Source: Icerya purchasi
Taxonomy: Eukaryota; Arthropoda; Insecta; Hemiptera; Monophlebidae
Assembly (NCBI GenBank): GCA_039619475.1
Contig: CM077115.1
Span: 477,164,400-477,228,399, forward strand
Reading direction: 5' to 3'
DNA: 64,000 nucleotides
Below the pieces are notes generated by a model that saw only the letters and a program-made list of their open reading frames with translations, searched no databases and had not been told where the DNA came from. The position numbers and the translations under genes are program-made. This document shows, in pieces, positions 1 through 10,415 of the stretch. Position 1 is the first letter of the stretch. Each line of letters begins with the position of its first letter.

Positions 1-2397
1 CCGTCATAACGCACTTTAAATTAACGCTCGTGTGTCCCTAGCCTGATGGTGTAGTGGTTAAGGTGAATTATTAGAGGTATTGCGTTTTGTTTAAGAATAG
101 AGCTATTACAAGAGTTCTTCTGAATTTAATATGTCTTCCAAATAAAAACTTGGGGAAGAATAACAGGGCTAATCCATTATACACAAATTTGTTACTTTTT
201 AATTAAACTATGCAATGCACTCATTACAAAGCACTTAAATATGAGTTGTTAAAATGATATCGTACATGATTTTTGTACATTAAACATACACACTAGCATA
301 CATGTATACCTTGTTAACATCTTTATCATCTAGATGCGTTACAGTTTGATTTTCCAATTCAATCTACACTAAACAATTGCACATTACTGGAACTGCACCA
401 GATCTGCAAGAGTCGGTAATTGGTCTAGGTGTATTGCTTCATTATATTAGGAAGCGTACATAATCGCCATCACATTGCATTACACACATGCATATAACGT
501 ATCGAGCTTACATAAAGCATATCAATTACACGCATGTTAGTATATTCCTAAGTTCCAGCTCTTCATACCCTAAAAGTTTCATAGAAACGTACATAGTACA
601 GTTCAAATTATAATATGCTTGAACAATCGATTCAATTATCTTCTCAAATATAGCGTTATAAAATTAGGAATATAGCTTAGAGGTCACATTTTACAGTTAG
701 TTCATTACGCCGCCATAACACTGCTACAACACTATAGCATTCCTACATGTTTTAATATTCCACGGCACTCAAATTATTGAGATGGTATTATGTACTCCAC
801 AATCTGTGTAGAAGAATAGTGTGACACCAGCAACTAGAGCTTTATAGAGCCCTTGGTGGCGAATATCGCAATCTTTGTCCTAGAATGAAGGTATTATAAT
901 AACAACTACTATTCCCTTTTTTATTTTCGTTACAATTAATGTTTAATTTTTTTTCTTTCTTATATATCTGGCCTCATCTGCACTATGAACATATCAACCG
1001 GGCGGCGTGCGAGTGATAATAATTTTCTACACATTTTTTGTGCGACAACTGGATACATTATTAGAGTTAATTATCGATAACTTCTTTAATTAGATTTTCG
1101 AAAAAAATATTTTTCTTTTTTCTCTTTCTCTCTCTTTCGATAAGCACAATTTACATAAGGTATTGGGAAAAGGAAAAAAAAGAACGTCTATTGCCGTTCA
1201 TTTGTAGAAAAATACTAAATAATTCAGTCGTAACTGAATGCTCGTTCGTTCTGAAATTATACTAACTACGCGCAAATTTCGCGTGCTTCTGACGTAGGCT
1301 CGTTGTTAGGTCCTGGGAAAGGAAAATTTTTAAATTTCCCAGCGCTGTAAAAACTTTTTCTTGCGACGGCGTCCTTGACCAGCGGTGCAATCGGAAATTT
1401 CATCAGGGAACGGACGAGCATAATGGTAGAGAGAGAGCAGTATACTAACTACTATCTGGACAGGTGTAAATTCTGCTTTAGTTCGGGGTGTGTCGTAATT
1501 CGGCTGTGAAGTCGAGAATTTAAATTTTGAAATTTTTTCCAGACGTATTTATAAATTTTTCCGAAGGGCAAACGTATATAAAAAAAAAGAAAAAGACCGT
1601 ACCATACTTGAGCGCACTGTAAAGTTCGAAGAAACTTCAGCAATGGAGAACGCTGCTCTGTTGACAACGTAAATAAACGGTTCTTCGTTCTTTATGACTC
1701 TGTTTCGGTTTCGTTGTCGTTGCTTGTGCGCGCACCTAATTGACATGAAAAGTCCTTTCGCGGAACGACAGTAACAACATTCCAAGAAAGCTTTTCGAGC
1801 TTTTTTCGGTGAAACACTTCTACTAGTAGCACACTTGAGGCGCAATTTTCCTTACTGCGCTTCATTGAACGAAAAATAATTCATCTTCACCAACGCATTT
1901 CGTTTCCAGCACTTTTCTTTTCTTTGGCCGCTTTTTTTTTTCTTTTCATTATTAACGTATTTCGTTGAATCGTTATCGAAATATTTCAAAGCTCCGCCTA
2001 CGTAGTTTGCAAACTGAACTTGATCAGTCTACGTCAACCAATGATAGCATCCTCCCGATCTTACTATCATTATAAAAGTCACGCAGGGTATTTAATAATA
2101 AATTTATCATTTATTTTCATTTTTATTTATTACTTTTTTACATATGAAGATTGGTAGCGTAAGTCATGTTGGTTGAAATGGTATGGAGTTGTTCGTTAAT
2201 TATGTTGATCATTATTATTACAACATTTTTAGTAAAAATCCGTATGGTTTTCTTTCTGAATGTTGTAGATCATATTTCATTTATTGCTTTCACTTTGAAG
2301 TCGCGGCTGTTTATTTAAATTTAAAAAAAAATTTTATGTAGTCAATGATAACATCCTTTTATGATAAACTTACTTAATTGCGGTTCTCGCTCAAAAC
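1..2397. other. Non-coding flank, no gene recognised
   Basis: I see no supported exon here. The short open frames around 1450-1850 are overlapping and featureless. Positions 46-65 resemble a tRNA A-box (TGGTGTAGTGGTTAAGGTG) with no matching B-box nearby, so it is at most a broken SINE head. The part from about 1240 to 1450 is less AT-rich and has more CpG than its surroundings. Long T-runs and AT-rich sequence fill the rest. Confidence 0.5.
2038..2078 (+). promoter_or_regulatory. Possible CCAAT plus TATA promoter
   Basis: A CCAAT pentamer at 2038-2042 is followed about 30 bases later by TATAAAAG at 2071-2078. This is the order and spacing of a classical RNA polymerase II core promoter reading rightward. 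No coding exon is recognised downstream, and in AT-rich DNA such a pair can occur by chance, so this is only a candidate. Confidence 0.15.
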
Positions 2398-3090
2398 ATT
2401 GTAATATGTACATTACAGTTAGAATATAAAATAAAATAAAATGAAGTCAACTACACAAATAGGTTAACAAATAAAATTATAAAATAAATGTATTTATATA
2501 AATAATTTGAAAAGGTGGTGCGAGAGTAAATACGCGCATGCCGGGGGTAGCCAATCATCGACCGCCGCAAGAAGAAGCGTGTAACTGATTCGGTCAATTT
2601 TAGCGGCTGCGGGGTGGGAAGGAAAGAATAAAAAAAAAATGGGGGATGGGTCTAATGAAGATTTTTTAGAGGTGAGAGTCGCGTTTGTATCTCGATTGAC
2701 AATTATTGTTTATGACCAGTTCCGAACGTGTTCAGGAAAGTGTCGTGAACCAGTCGTCTCGGTTAACAAAATTTAGTGAATACTCATGGAAGAGTCTGCA
2801 GCGCGAAATAGTAAATAATCGTCCTGAATTACGCGCAGATCGATTGTTATATTATTACACGACAAAGACTTGAATTCATCAGCTACCTCAGAACCGATTG
2901 CGTCCCTGGGATCCATCACCGCACCGTTCGAAAACCCTCCCGACGATAAGCGGTGTTACGAACCATTTTTTTTTTGATTATTATATAATCATTATTTTTT
3001 GTCGTATGTGTAATAACTGTGTATTTTCAGCGGCCGGGGTCGGTAAAGAAAGATCTTTGTAAGTAATTGGGAATATAAAAATCCTTAAAC
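2398..3090 (-). repeat. Dispersed repeat family H, copy A
   Basis: This is a non-coding interspersed repeat, reverse-oriented relative to the copies at 16870-17760 and 17940-18600. Shared landmarks are a terminal palindrome (TGTAATATGTACATTACA at about 2401-2418), a GC-rich block at 2515-2625 containing the CGCAAGAAGAAGCGTGTA stretch, and a block near 2990-3060 ending in a CAGCGGCCGGGGTCGGTAA-like segment. The landmarks occur in the same order in every copy. The middle of this copy (about 2640-2960) is poorly matched. Its class is not established. Confidence 0.55.
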
Positions 3091-4278
3091 CAAAATTTTT
3101 AGGGCAAATCCCTGGATTACCACCTAAAACAATTGAAACAACTGTAAAAAAAAATGCTATCAGGTTGATTTATAGGAACGGCAATATTGGTATCAACAAT
3201 AATACGTTATATTCAACCAAGCTGTATGAATTGCAATTGCTTTTGCTAAAGAATAAAACAAAATTTAACATTTTTATCGCTCAGGTAATAACACTAGAAC
3301 GGCTGGCTGCAAGAGCAATTTTGCCGATTATTAAAAAATATCATACGCATAATACACGGGGTCCCTCCGCTGTTTAATTTTTCACCGGTATTATTAAAAA
3401 TTTACGAGAAACGCGGAAAAATTCTTGTTTCATATCTGTTAGCTAAATTGCATGAGAGATAAAAAAGTTACACGTACATTTGTCAACTTTTATTTTTATT
3501 TCTTCGTTCTGTAACCTTTATTTAATGTTTTTAATTATTGATTGCACATACCATGTATTTAAGTACTCAAGCATTCAAGTTGTGCGTTTGTGTGTGTTGT
3601 GTTGCTATGTGAGGTATACGTGTAGTAATGTACTTACAAACGTATGTGTATGATTGTGTATGTATATATATATACATATATACTTTGTATATACAGGTGC
3701 ATTATTATTATTATTTTATTTATTTTTTCTTTTATCTCGCACTCTCTTTTGTATATCATTTATATTCACTATATCATTTAGTGGGGTACGAAGAAAACAG
3801 AGAATCACTAGCGCTAAATCTAAATTTCGTTATATATCATCGTTGCCATTAAATACAGTTGTTTAAAATAATATTAATAAAAACGGAGGAATTTAAATAT
3901 TTATTCATTTTACTTTTTGTTTAACCTCTGCTTTCCACCAGATTCGTCAGTATTGTCGGGTTTTTTTTTCTGCTTTTAATGACAAGAGACAAATTTCCAT
4001 CGTGCTACTAGTGTGACCTACTTTTAACAAACAGGGTATATACGCCAACTGGGGGATAGTTCCTCCGGCACTGTATGTCGTTAAAGTTTTGGTCAAATTT
4101 AAAGTTTAATTCGCGTTTTTAGTCTGTAACGGTCGCTATACAGTACGAACCTTTGTCATTGCATAGAGTTAGACATTTTTTTTTAGTAATTTCAAATGTT
4201 TTAGCTCGATTATTAATCCTTCATGGAAGTGGAATATATGTATTGTGTTCTATACAAAAACAAGACCTACAAAAAATA
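3091..4278. other. Non-coding AT-rich stretch
   Basis: No gene is supported. The small open frames at 3165-3377 and 3628-3866 are low-complexity and resemble nothing I know. A short TATA/TGTA dinucleotide-rich microsatellite lies around 3655-3700. Confidence 0.5.
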
Positions 4279-4628
4279 CAGTCGAGTTCTGTTATCTGCA
4301 AAAATATTTACCAATGATTAAAAGTAAGCGAAAAGAGCTGGATGCGTTAGTGCACGTCGTAACGGTTACACGTTCTGTAGACATTTTCGCTCCAGCCGCT
4401 TCCTTCTCAGCTTTCGATGCCAACGTTTTATCCGGTAGCATCTTATAATTCAGTGCCGCCTCGTCAGCATTAAACGTTCACAATCATTTTTCCATAGTTA
4501 AGTACGAAAATAACGATTTAATCGGATAAAAAAAAATTGAAACTTTTTTTGCATCGGTTAAACCGGAGAAATCGGATGCATTTTTTTTGTTCGGTTAAAC
4601 CGAAAATCGGATAATCGGGAAGCTACTG
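4279..4628 (-). mobile_element. Tigger/pogo-type DNA transposon, 350-bp deletion derivative
   Basis: The element starts with CAGTCGAGTTCTGTTATC and ends, in reverse complement, with CAGTAGCTTCCCGATTATCC. These imperfect terminal inverted repeats are flanked on both sides by the dinucleotide TA (4277-4278 and 4629-4630), the target duplication of Tc1/mariner-pogo elements. Inside, the minus strand keeps a piece of a Tigger-like DDE transposase (see the separate entry). The CGGTTAAACCG-type palindromic sequence near the right end is typical of Tigger-like ends. At 350 bp it is far shorter than an autonomous element, so it is an internally deleted, non-autonomous copy. Confidence 0.7.
4312..4441 (-). 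pseudogene. Fragment of Tigger/jerky-like transposase
   Basis: Read on the minus strand from 4441, the frame gives MLPDKTLASKAEKEAAGAKM, then STERVTVTTCTNASSSFRLL. This resembles the part of Tigger/pogo transposases around the 'LP.KTLA..E' and 'ERVT.....NA.G....PL' blocks of the DDE domain. The frame stays open for about 43 codons but the flanking domains are gone, so it is a relic without function. Confidence 0.65.
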
Positions 4629-5139
4629 TATATATATATGCAGTTATCGGTATTTTAATCTTATATTTATTGTTTATATGCAATTAGTACAAAGCTATAT
4701 ATCTATGTTACTATTTATGTTTCTTATAATTGTGCTATTGTATATTGACGAGTTATAATAAATTATCTTATATACATATACATATATGCATACCCATATA
4801 ATAGTAGTAAACTATTATTTTAAAATTTTCATATATATATGTATTGTTTTATATGATTAGATCCCATATTGTTTTCTAGAATTTATATTTTATTTTTACT
4901 TCTTTATATTATAAATTTTTTTATAAAAGGTAACTGTTTGATACATTCTGATCGTATGTTGCATATTTAGTAATATTTAAAATCTGATTATCTCAAGTCT
5001 GTTTATTTATCGTCTTTATGGTCCATTTATATTTGCTGTATTATTCTAATGTTATATATTGGCGGTTGTCTTGTTGTCTTTTTTCAGTTTTTAAGTTTGT
5101 ATTTTATCCGTTTCATAATAATTAAGTTATAAGTGTATA
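4629..5139. other. AT-rich spacer
   Basis: Very AT-rich sequence with TATA-rich microsatellite patches near 4770-4850. No coding or repeat signal was recognised. Confidence 0.5.
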
Positions 5140-5720
5140 ATTTAAGGATCATCATCATCATCATCATTTAAGAAACTCAGGTCCTAGCAGTCCTAATACA
5201 TATTACTGGAGAGCACACACAATGAGTTCATAAATAGTTGATACGTCCTATGCTGGATGAACAAACGCGCCTTCACTGATCACACTTATAACATCGTTGA
5301 GTAGTTTCAAGGGAATCGAAGAAGTAGTTCTTCTCGGACTATTGGCGTTTGTAGCTAGTTCGGGGATCTGTTTTCAACTTTTCCTATTTTCAGCAATCTT
5401 CTTTCACCACTGTTTGTCGTAGAATTCCGCTAATGTGAAATCTCTTTTTCTGACCACTGGTCGTGACCATGTTCTAATTCACGGTATAGAATTTGTTTAG
5501 GTAATGGTTGATCTATTCTCATAACGGAAGTTCGCATCTTATTCTAAATACTTCTAAACATTCTAAGGCGACGTGGCACCTTTTCATTTCTGATGAAGCC
5601 GTTCCATTTAATTTTTAACATTAAGCTGATCAGTCTCTGTTAGAAGTGCTATAATTTTCTAATACGATGCCAATAGGTTGTGTATGTTTTGGTCCTTTGC
5701 AATAGCGCAGATACAACTAA
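5140..5720 (-). mobile_element. 3' end of a LINE with a C-terminal zinc finger and (GAT)n tail
   Basis: On the minus strand several frames give pieces typical of the C-terminus of a non-LTR retrotransposon protein. LKIKWNGFIRNEKVPRR (about 5580-5640) matches the 'KW...I.NEEVLRR' block. PLPKQILYRELEHGHDQW (about 5440-5510) matches the 'IPKQ.LYGEL..GKR' block. A C2H2-like unit around 5220-5290 contains CDQ, a stop, RRVCSSSIGRINYL, a stop and TH. The element ends in a (GAT)n tract, seen as (ATC)n at 5148-5167 on the plus strand, as in LINEs with microsatellite tails. Stops and frame changes make it a dead 5'-truncated copy. The clade (CR1/RTE/R1-like) is not certain. Confidence 0.55.
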
Positions 5721-6222
5721 CGACAGAAAACTTTTGACTTTGTTTTGGTCGGTAGGTCTTTGTTGATAAATTCATTTGTACGTAAGCGCCTAAAGACAAA
5801 GCCGGGACAACACATTTTACATTGAATTCTATAATATTTCTTTTTATAAAGAAATTAGTTCCTGGAAGGTTTCTATTTCTTCAATAATTCCTTTATTGAT
5901 CGGTAGTTGTAAGTTCTCTACGCCAGATTAATTGTAATGAAATTTAACTGACGTTGTAAAGTCTTTGTACGTTCTTACGTTTATACTACATAATCAAGTC
6001 CGATCCTGTTTTATGGTTTCTCTATTTTTGTTTGTAATAGTTAACATCCATTTTTTTTTTGTTTCTTGTAAGTAACTGATATAGTTCATTTTCGATTTGT
6101 TTGCTTTACACCGATTTGCTGTTGCATCAACCGCCATAGAAAAAAATAGTATAGTTGCGTGAAGTGTTTGCTTAAATTTAATTTATTACTGGATCTCTTT
6201 TTTTAAAAATGGCATTCATTTT
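5721..6222. other. Unassigned stretch next to LINE relic
   Basis: This may be further 5' sequence of the minus-strand LINE relic ending at 5140, but I could not recognise protein blocks in it. No other feature was seen. Confidence 0.35.
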
Positions 6223-6261
6223 TTAACCGACTTCAAAAAAGGAGGAGGTATTCAATTCGAC

Positions 6262-6297
<36 letters not shown>

Positions 6298-7037
6298 GTG
6301 TTACCACAGAACTTTCTTCTAGATGAACCGATTTTGATGATTCTTCTTTTATTTGAAAGGTGGCGTTTGTCATGTGGTCCCATTTAAATTTGATCAAGGT
6401 CCGACCGATAGTTTTTGAGTTATCCTTAATAATGCGGGAGATTGAAGCTTTTTGGATGCTTTCCATTCATGATTGTTTTCACCGTCGGATTAGATTTTTG
6501 ACTTAAAATACTATAAATTTGCCAAATTACCATGGAAATGTAGCTTTTGGTGTTTTTACCGTGGAAATAAATGTTTTAATTTAATTGAATAAAAATGCAC
6601 TAAAAAGTAAAAAATAAAATGCTTTTTTACAAAAAATAAATATCGATACTTGAAGATTTATTATAAAAATTTAAAAATGCACTAAAAAGTAAAAAATAAT
6701 TAATCCCGATAAAATATATATATCAGAGTGATATAACTTAAGGTGATATCGTAATTCTTATAAAACATTAATTTTTTGGAGTTGGCATCAAATTCATATT
6801 AAAAGAATAATTAAAAACTGCATTAAATGTTGATTAAATTGTTCCTAACATGAATTTAATTCCAACTCCAAAAAGTTAATGTTGTATAAGAATTACGATA
6901 ATGTCATTTTAAGTTATATCACTCAGACGTATATTTTCTTATCGGGAGTAATTATATTTTTTACTTTTTAGTGCATTTTTAAATTTTTATAATAAACCTT
7001 GAAGTCGGTATTTATTTTTTGTAAAAAAGCATTTTAT
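6223..7037 (+). mobile_element. Foldback element family F, copy 1
   Basis: The copy starts TTAACCGACTTCAAAAAAGG and continues with about 400 bp of non-palindromic sequence, including a long T-run at 6267-6293. It then enters a large imperfect palindrome. The arms are roughly 6616-6820 and 6840-7036, with a short loop near 6825-6840. The right end reads GAAGTCGGTATTTA, complementary to the CCGACTTC of the left end. The short open frame on the minus strand (6233-6466) has recognisable relatives in all copies, but it is just the repeat consensus read in one frame; it lacks any domain. Copies of closely similar sequence occur in many arthropod genomes. Confidence 0.8.
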
Positions 7038-7875
7038 TTAACCGACTACTTCAAAAAAGGAGGAGGTATTCAATTCGACTGTATTTTTTTTTTTTTTTTT
7101 TTTTTTATGTGTGTTACCACAGAACTTTCTTTTAGATGAACCAATTTTGATGATTCTTCTTTTATTTGAAAGGTGGTGTTTGTCATGTGGTCCCATTTAA
7201 ATTTGATCAAGGTCTGACCGATAGTTTTTGAGTTATCTTTAATAATGCGGGAGATTGAAGCTTTTTGGATGCTTTTCATTCATGATTGTTTTCACCGTCG
7301 GATTAGATTTTTGACTTAAAATACTATAAATTTGACAAATTACCATGGAAATGTAGTTTCTGATATTTTTACCGTGGAAATATCTGTTCTTATTAAAATG
7401 TTTTAATTTAATTGAATAAAAATGCACTAAAAAGTAACGAAATAAAATGCTTGTTTACAAAAAATAAATACCGACTTCAAGGTTTAGTATAAAAATTTAA
7501 AAATGCACTAAAAAGTAAAAAATGATTACTCCCGATAACAAATATTGTATATCAGAGTGATATACATAATACTTAAGTGGTAATATCGTAATTCTTATAC
7601 AACATTAACTTTTTGAAGTTGGCATCAAGTTCATATTAAAATAATAATTAAAAACTGCATTGTTCATTAAATTGTTCTAGATATAGTAACATGAATTTAA
7701 TTCCAACTCCAAAAAGTTAATGTTGTATAAGAATTACGATATCACTTTAAGTTATATCAGTCTGATATATATTTTTTATCGGGAGTAATTATTTTTTACT
7801 TTTTAGTGCATTTTTAAATTTTTATAATAAACCTCGAAGTCGGTATTTATTTTTTGTAAAAAAGCATTTTTTATT
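7038..7875 (+). mobile_element. Foldback element family F, copy 2
   Basis: This is a second full copy joined head-to-tail to copy 1. The right end of copy 1 runs straight into TTAACCGACT of copy 2, with no intervening DNA. It has the same T-run (7084-7106) and the same palindrome (arms about 7440-7660 and 7680-7870). It differs from copy 1 by many substitutions and small indels, so the pair is not a recent exact duplication of one copy. Confidence 0.8.
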
Positions 7876-9204
7876 TTAATTTTTTCGTTATTATTTTGCA
7901 TTCGTGTTAAAATCATTACATTAATCTCGAATAAGACTTTTTAATGTGTTTCCGTTTTATAAAAAAACTTTTTTTTTTCGTCCTTGTGTATTTTTTTTTT
8001 TTTTTTGTAAAATCCCGTCCTTTCTTTACCACACAAAAAAAAAATCAAAAACAAAAAAGGAGGAATTACAGGTTGCTAAAGTCAAAACAGAGCGATGAAA
8101 ACCTAACATAAATACAGAGCTCTGAATAGGTCGCAATTTAGTCTTGAGCGCAGCTATTTTAACCCATTTAATGGACTAATCCCTTAAGAGGGAGAATAAA
8201 CTCGGAGAGAAAGGGCCGCGGCTAAATAATGATAAAATAGTAAATAAGCGTATAAATTATTGGCCCTTCGCTAAGGCCAGTTACCGAGGCCATACTCTTT
8301 TCAACTACAGATATACTCAATTCAAATACCGTTAACAATTAATCTCTCCTTTCCTGTTTGGAGCCGTTTTTCTTACTTCGTACCGTCTTGTTCTATTGCG
8401 CACGCCATACACCTTATTTACACATTTGCTTTCGTTTATCGTCCATCTCCTGTTTCCTTTTCTGTTCGTTTGCGAGTGCTTCTTTCTTTTTCGAACTGAA
8501 ATTGCCGCCTACGATCAACCTTATTATAGAAATATGAGAGAGATACAAGAAGTTCGACCTACTTTCGAAATTAATCCGTACTCCAAGAAGGCGTACACTA
8601 CTTCTTCAGTTGCAAGCGTGCTACCCTCGGTTCCGCTAATATTCCATCCTCGTTATGTAATATTACCTATTTCACCCCCGCTGCTGACGCTACTATGTAG
8701 TACCGCTATTGTAATGTGTTTTTGTAGTTTTTTTCCCGCGGTAGTTGGACGCAAACTTTCATCCCAACTTTTTCTCTGGGCCGCCGGTGATATTGATGAC
8801 GCAGCATTGCTACGTTTTCATCGATGAAAATATGACGCGATAATTATATCTGCAAAGCTTCGCACTTTCCGCGCTGTTGTGTATCATTTTCTCCCATTTT
8901 CCGACAGATTATTTTTCGGAAGAACAGAAAAGACGTAATTTTCTTAGAAAAATGCAAAATTTGAAAGGAAACAAGGTTATGAAGAAAAAATGAAATTTTT
9001 GTTTTACAGGCACAAACTTATTTCAGTTGCACTTTCTATAACGAGTTTTACGGAAATTTTCGGAGTTTTTGTTTATGAACTTGTTTTTTTTTTTTTCTGA
9101 AACCGGAAAATATTTATAAATAACGCCTACGCTGAAACAAAACTGTTAAAATGAATAATAGCAAGGGGAGGACGTAATCTCGGTATGAAAGGCGTAATAT
9201 AGAG
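7876..9204. other. Non-coding or unassigned stretch with one 143-codon open frame
   Basis: Mostly unassigned. T- and A-runs fill 7965-8060. The part from about 8130 to 8900 is somewhat richer in GC and CpG. It holds an open frame at 8396-8827 (+, 143 codons) whose translation starts MRTPYTLFTHLLSFIVHLLF and has hydrophobic stretches. I recognise no domain in it, and no splice or codon pattern convincingly supports it as a gene. Poly-T tracts appear again at 9084-9098. Confidence 0.4.
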
Positions 9205-9352
9205 TTTTTTGTTTGTTTTTTTTTTTTGTTTTTCCGCGCTAGGTCAACTATCGACACTAACCCCAGCGCAAGTGAAATTTTTAGAAGTTTCAATATACGA
9301 GAGTGAGATTCGAACCCGGTTCTGCCTGAACATACTACTGAGCTACGTCACG
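9205..9352 (-). mobile_element. tRNA-headed SINE
   Basis: Read on the minus strand, the head contains an A-box-like GACGTAGCTCAGTAGTA (complement of 9333-9349). About 34 bases later comes a perfect B-box-like GGTTCGAATCTCAC (complement of 9303-9316). These are the two internal RNA polymerase III promoter elements of a tRNA gene at normal spacing. The acceptor and anticodon stems do not fold as a normal tRNA. A body of about 70 bases follows, then an A-rich tail (9205-9232 as T on the plus strand). This head-body-tail layout is that of a tRNA-derived SINE rather than a functional tRNA gene. Confidence 0.6.
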
Positions 9353-9578
9353 CGGTTACCGGTTGTAATGTAGAGTTGTATTAGTAGAGTAGCGTCTGTT
9401 CTTTGAACTGGCCCTGGGATTCTTTTGGAATCATTTTTTTTCGAACGTATTACTCGTTTGATTACTTTTATAAATCGTCGAGTGAACGCGTGTTTTAAAA
9501 ATTTTATACACCTGTAGTTGATTCTGAATCTTATTAGCCTTTATAAAAATAATGAAATTTTAAGAAATTTATGTACGT

Positions 9579-9580
<2 letters not shown>

Positions 9581-9609
<29 letters not shown>

Positions 9610-10415
9610 TCGTCAACCGGGGATCTTTACCCAGAAACAATTAGAATAGGAAGGAATCATTTATATCTTGATACGGTCAGATATTGCTAGGAGAAAGAAA
9701 CAAATAATAGGAACAATCTGTGGAGAGGGAAAAGATAGGACATAAGGACCAAATCTCAGCAAATTGAAGTAGAAAGCAGAGGACTTAGCAGAAAGAGATG
9801 AACAATTAATAAACACATGGTCTGCATCGCAAACATGCTCTTTGTTTGAGTGAAGAAGACGTTATGGAGAAGCAACCAACGAAAAACCAAAACGGGAGGA
9901 AGATAATAAAATATAGCTTAAGAGCGCAGACGAATAACGGAGACAACAATAGAACGACGAAATGAAGGGAACAAAGAGAACCACGGATTGGCAGGAAAAC
10001 TAGCTTGAACAGACGGATAAAAAGAACAATTGTTAGAGAAAGAGGAAGCGTAAATATCCGATACCATAATCTAAGATGGAAACTTATACACAGTGGAAGG
10101 AGATTAGACGATGGGACTTTTTTAAGGAAGAAGTGAGAAAGGGCAACAACCCAAGCTAAGGAGTTCGCCGCTTCATTACCGAAGATGCCCGAATGACTAG
10201 GAACCCACAACAAATCAATTTGAATGGGAATGAAGGAAAGAAAGAACGTCGATAAGTGAGCGTATGCGGAGTATGATAAAATCACAGGAATGATCAGGTA
10301 GGGAAGAATACATTGAAAGGCGGACATGGAATCTGATATAATTAACAATTTAAAAGAAAGGTGATTTGAGGAAATGAAAATAATGGAACGTAAAATAATC
10401 ATTAATTCGTGTAAT
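9581..10415 (-). mobile_element. LINE family A, RNase H and 3' end (copy at 9.6 kb)
   Basis: This is a 5'-truncated non-LTR retrotransposon on the minus strand, with its A-tail at 9581-9606 (T on plus). A long open frame (9806-10423) contains RNase H blocks: LLIISDSMSAFQCI with the catalytic aspartate, and IDLLWVPSHSGIFGNEAANS near the last catalytic motif. Further on, in another frame, come CDADHVFINCSSLS and a C-terminal peptide ending ICFFLLAISDRIKI then stop. The 3' end just before the tail reads GGTTGACGAGCC. The same C-terminal peptide and tail recur at 38.46, 54.96 and (more diverged) 63.5 kb. Frameshifts make it inactive. Confidence 0.75.

Noticed and set aside
6233..6466. Open frame starting MESIQKASISRIIKDN with relatives at 7070-7279, 22987-23190 and 48068-48274
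   Set aside because: It recurs because it lies inside foldback family F. It runs into the T-run, which is variable in length, and has no domain, so it is repeat consensus rather than a conserved protein.
9296..9352. Functional tRNA gene on the minus strand
   Set aside because: A- and B-boxes are present, but acceptor and anticodon stems do not form and an A-tailed body follows, so a SINE is the better explanation.
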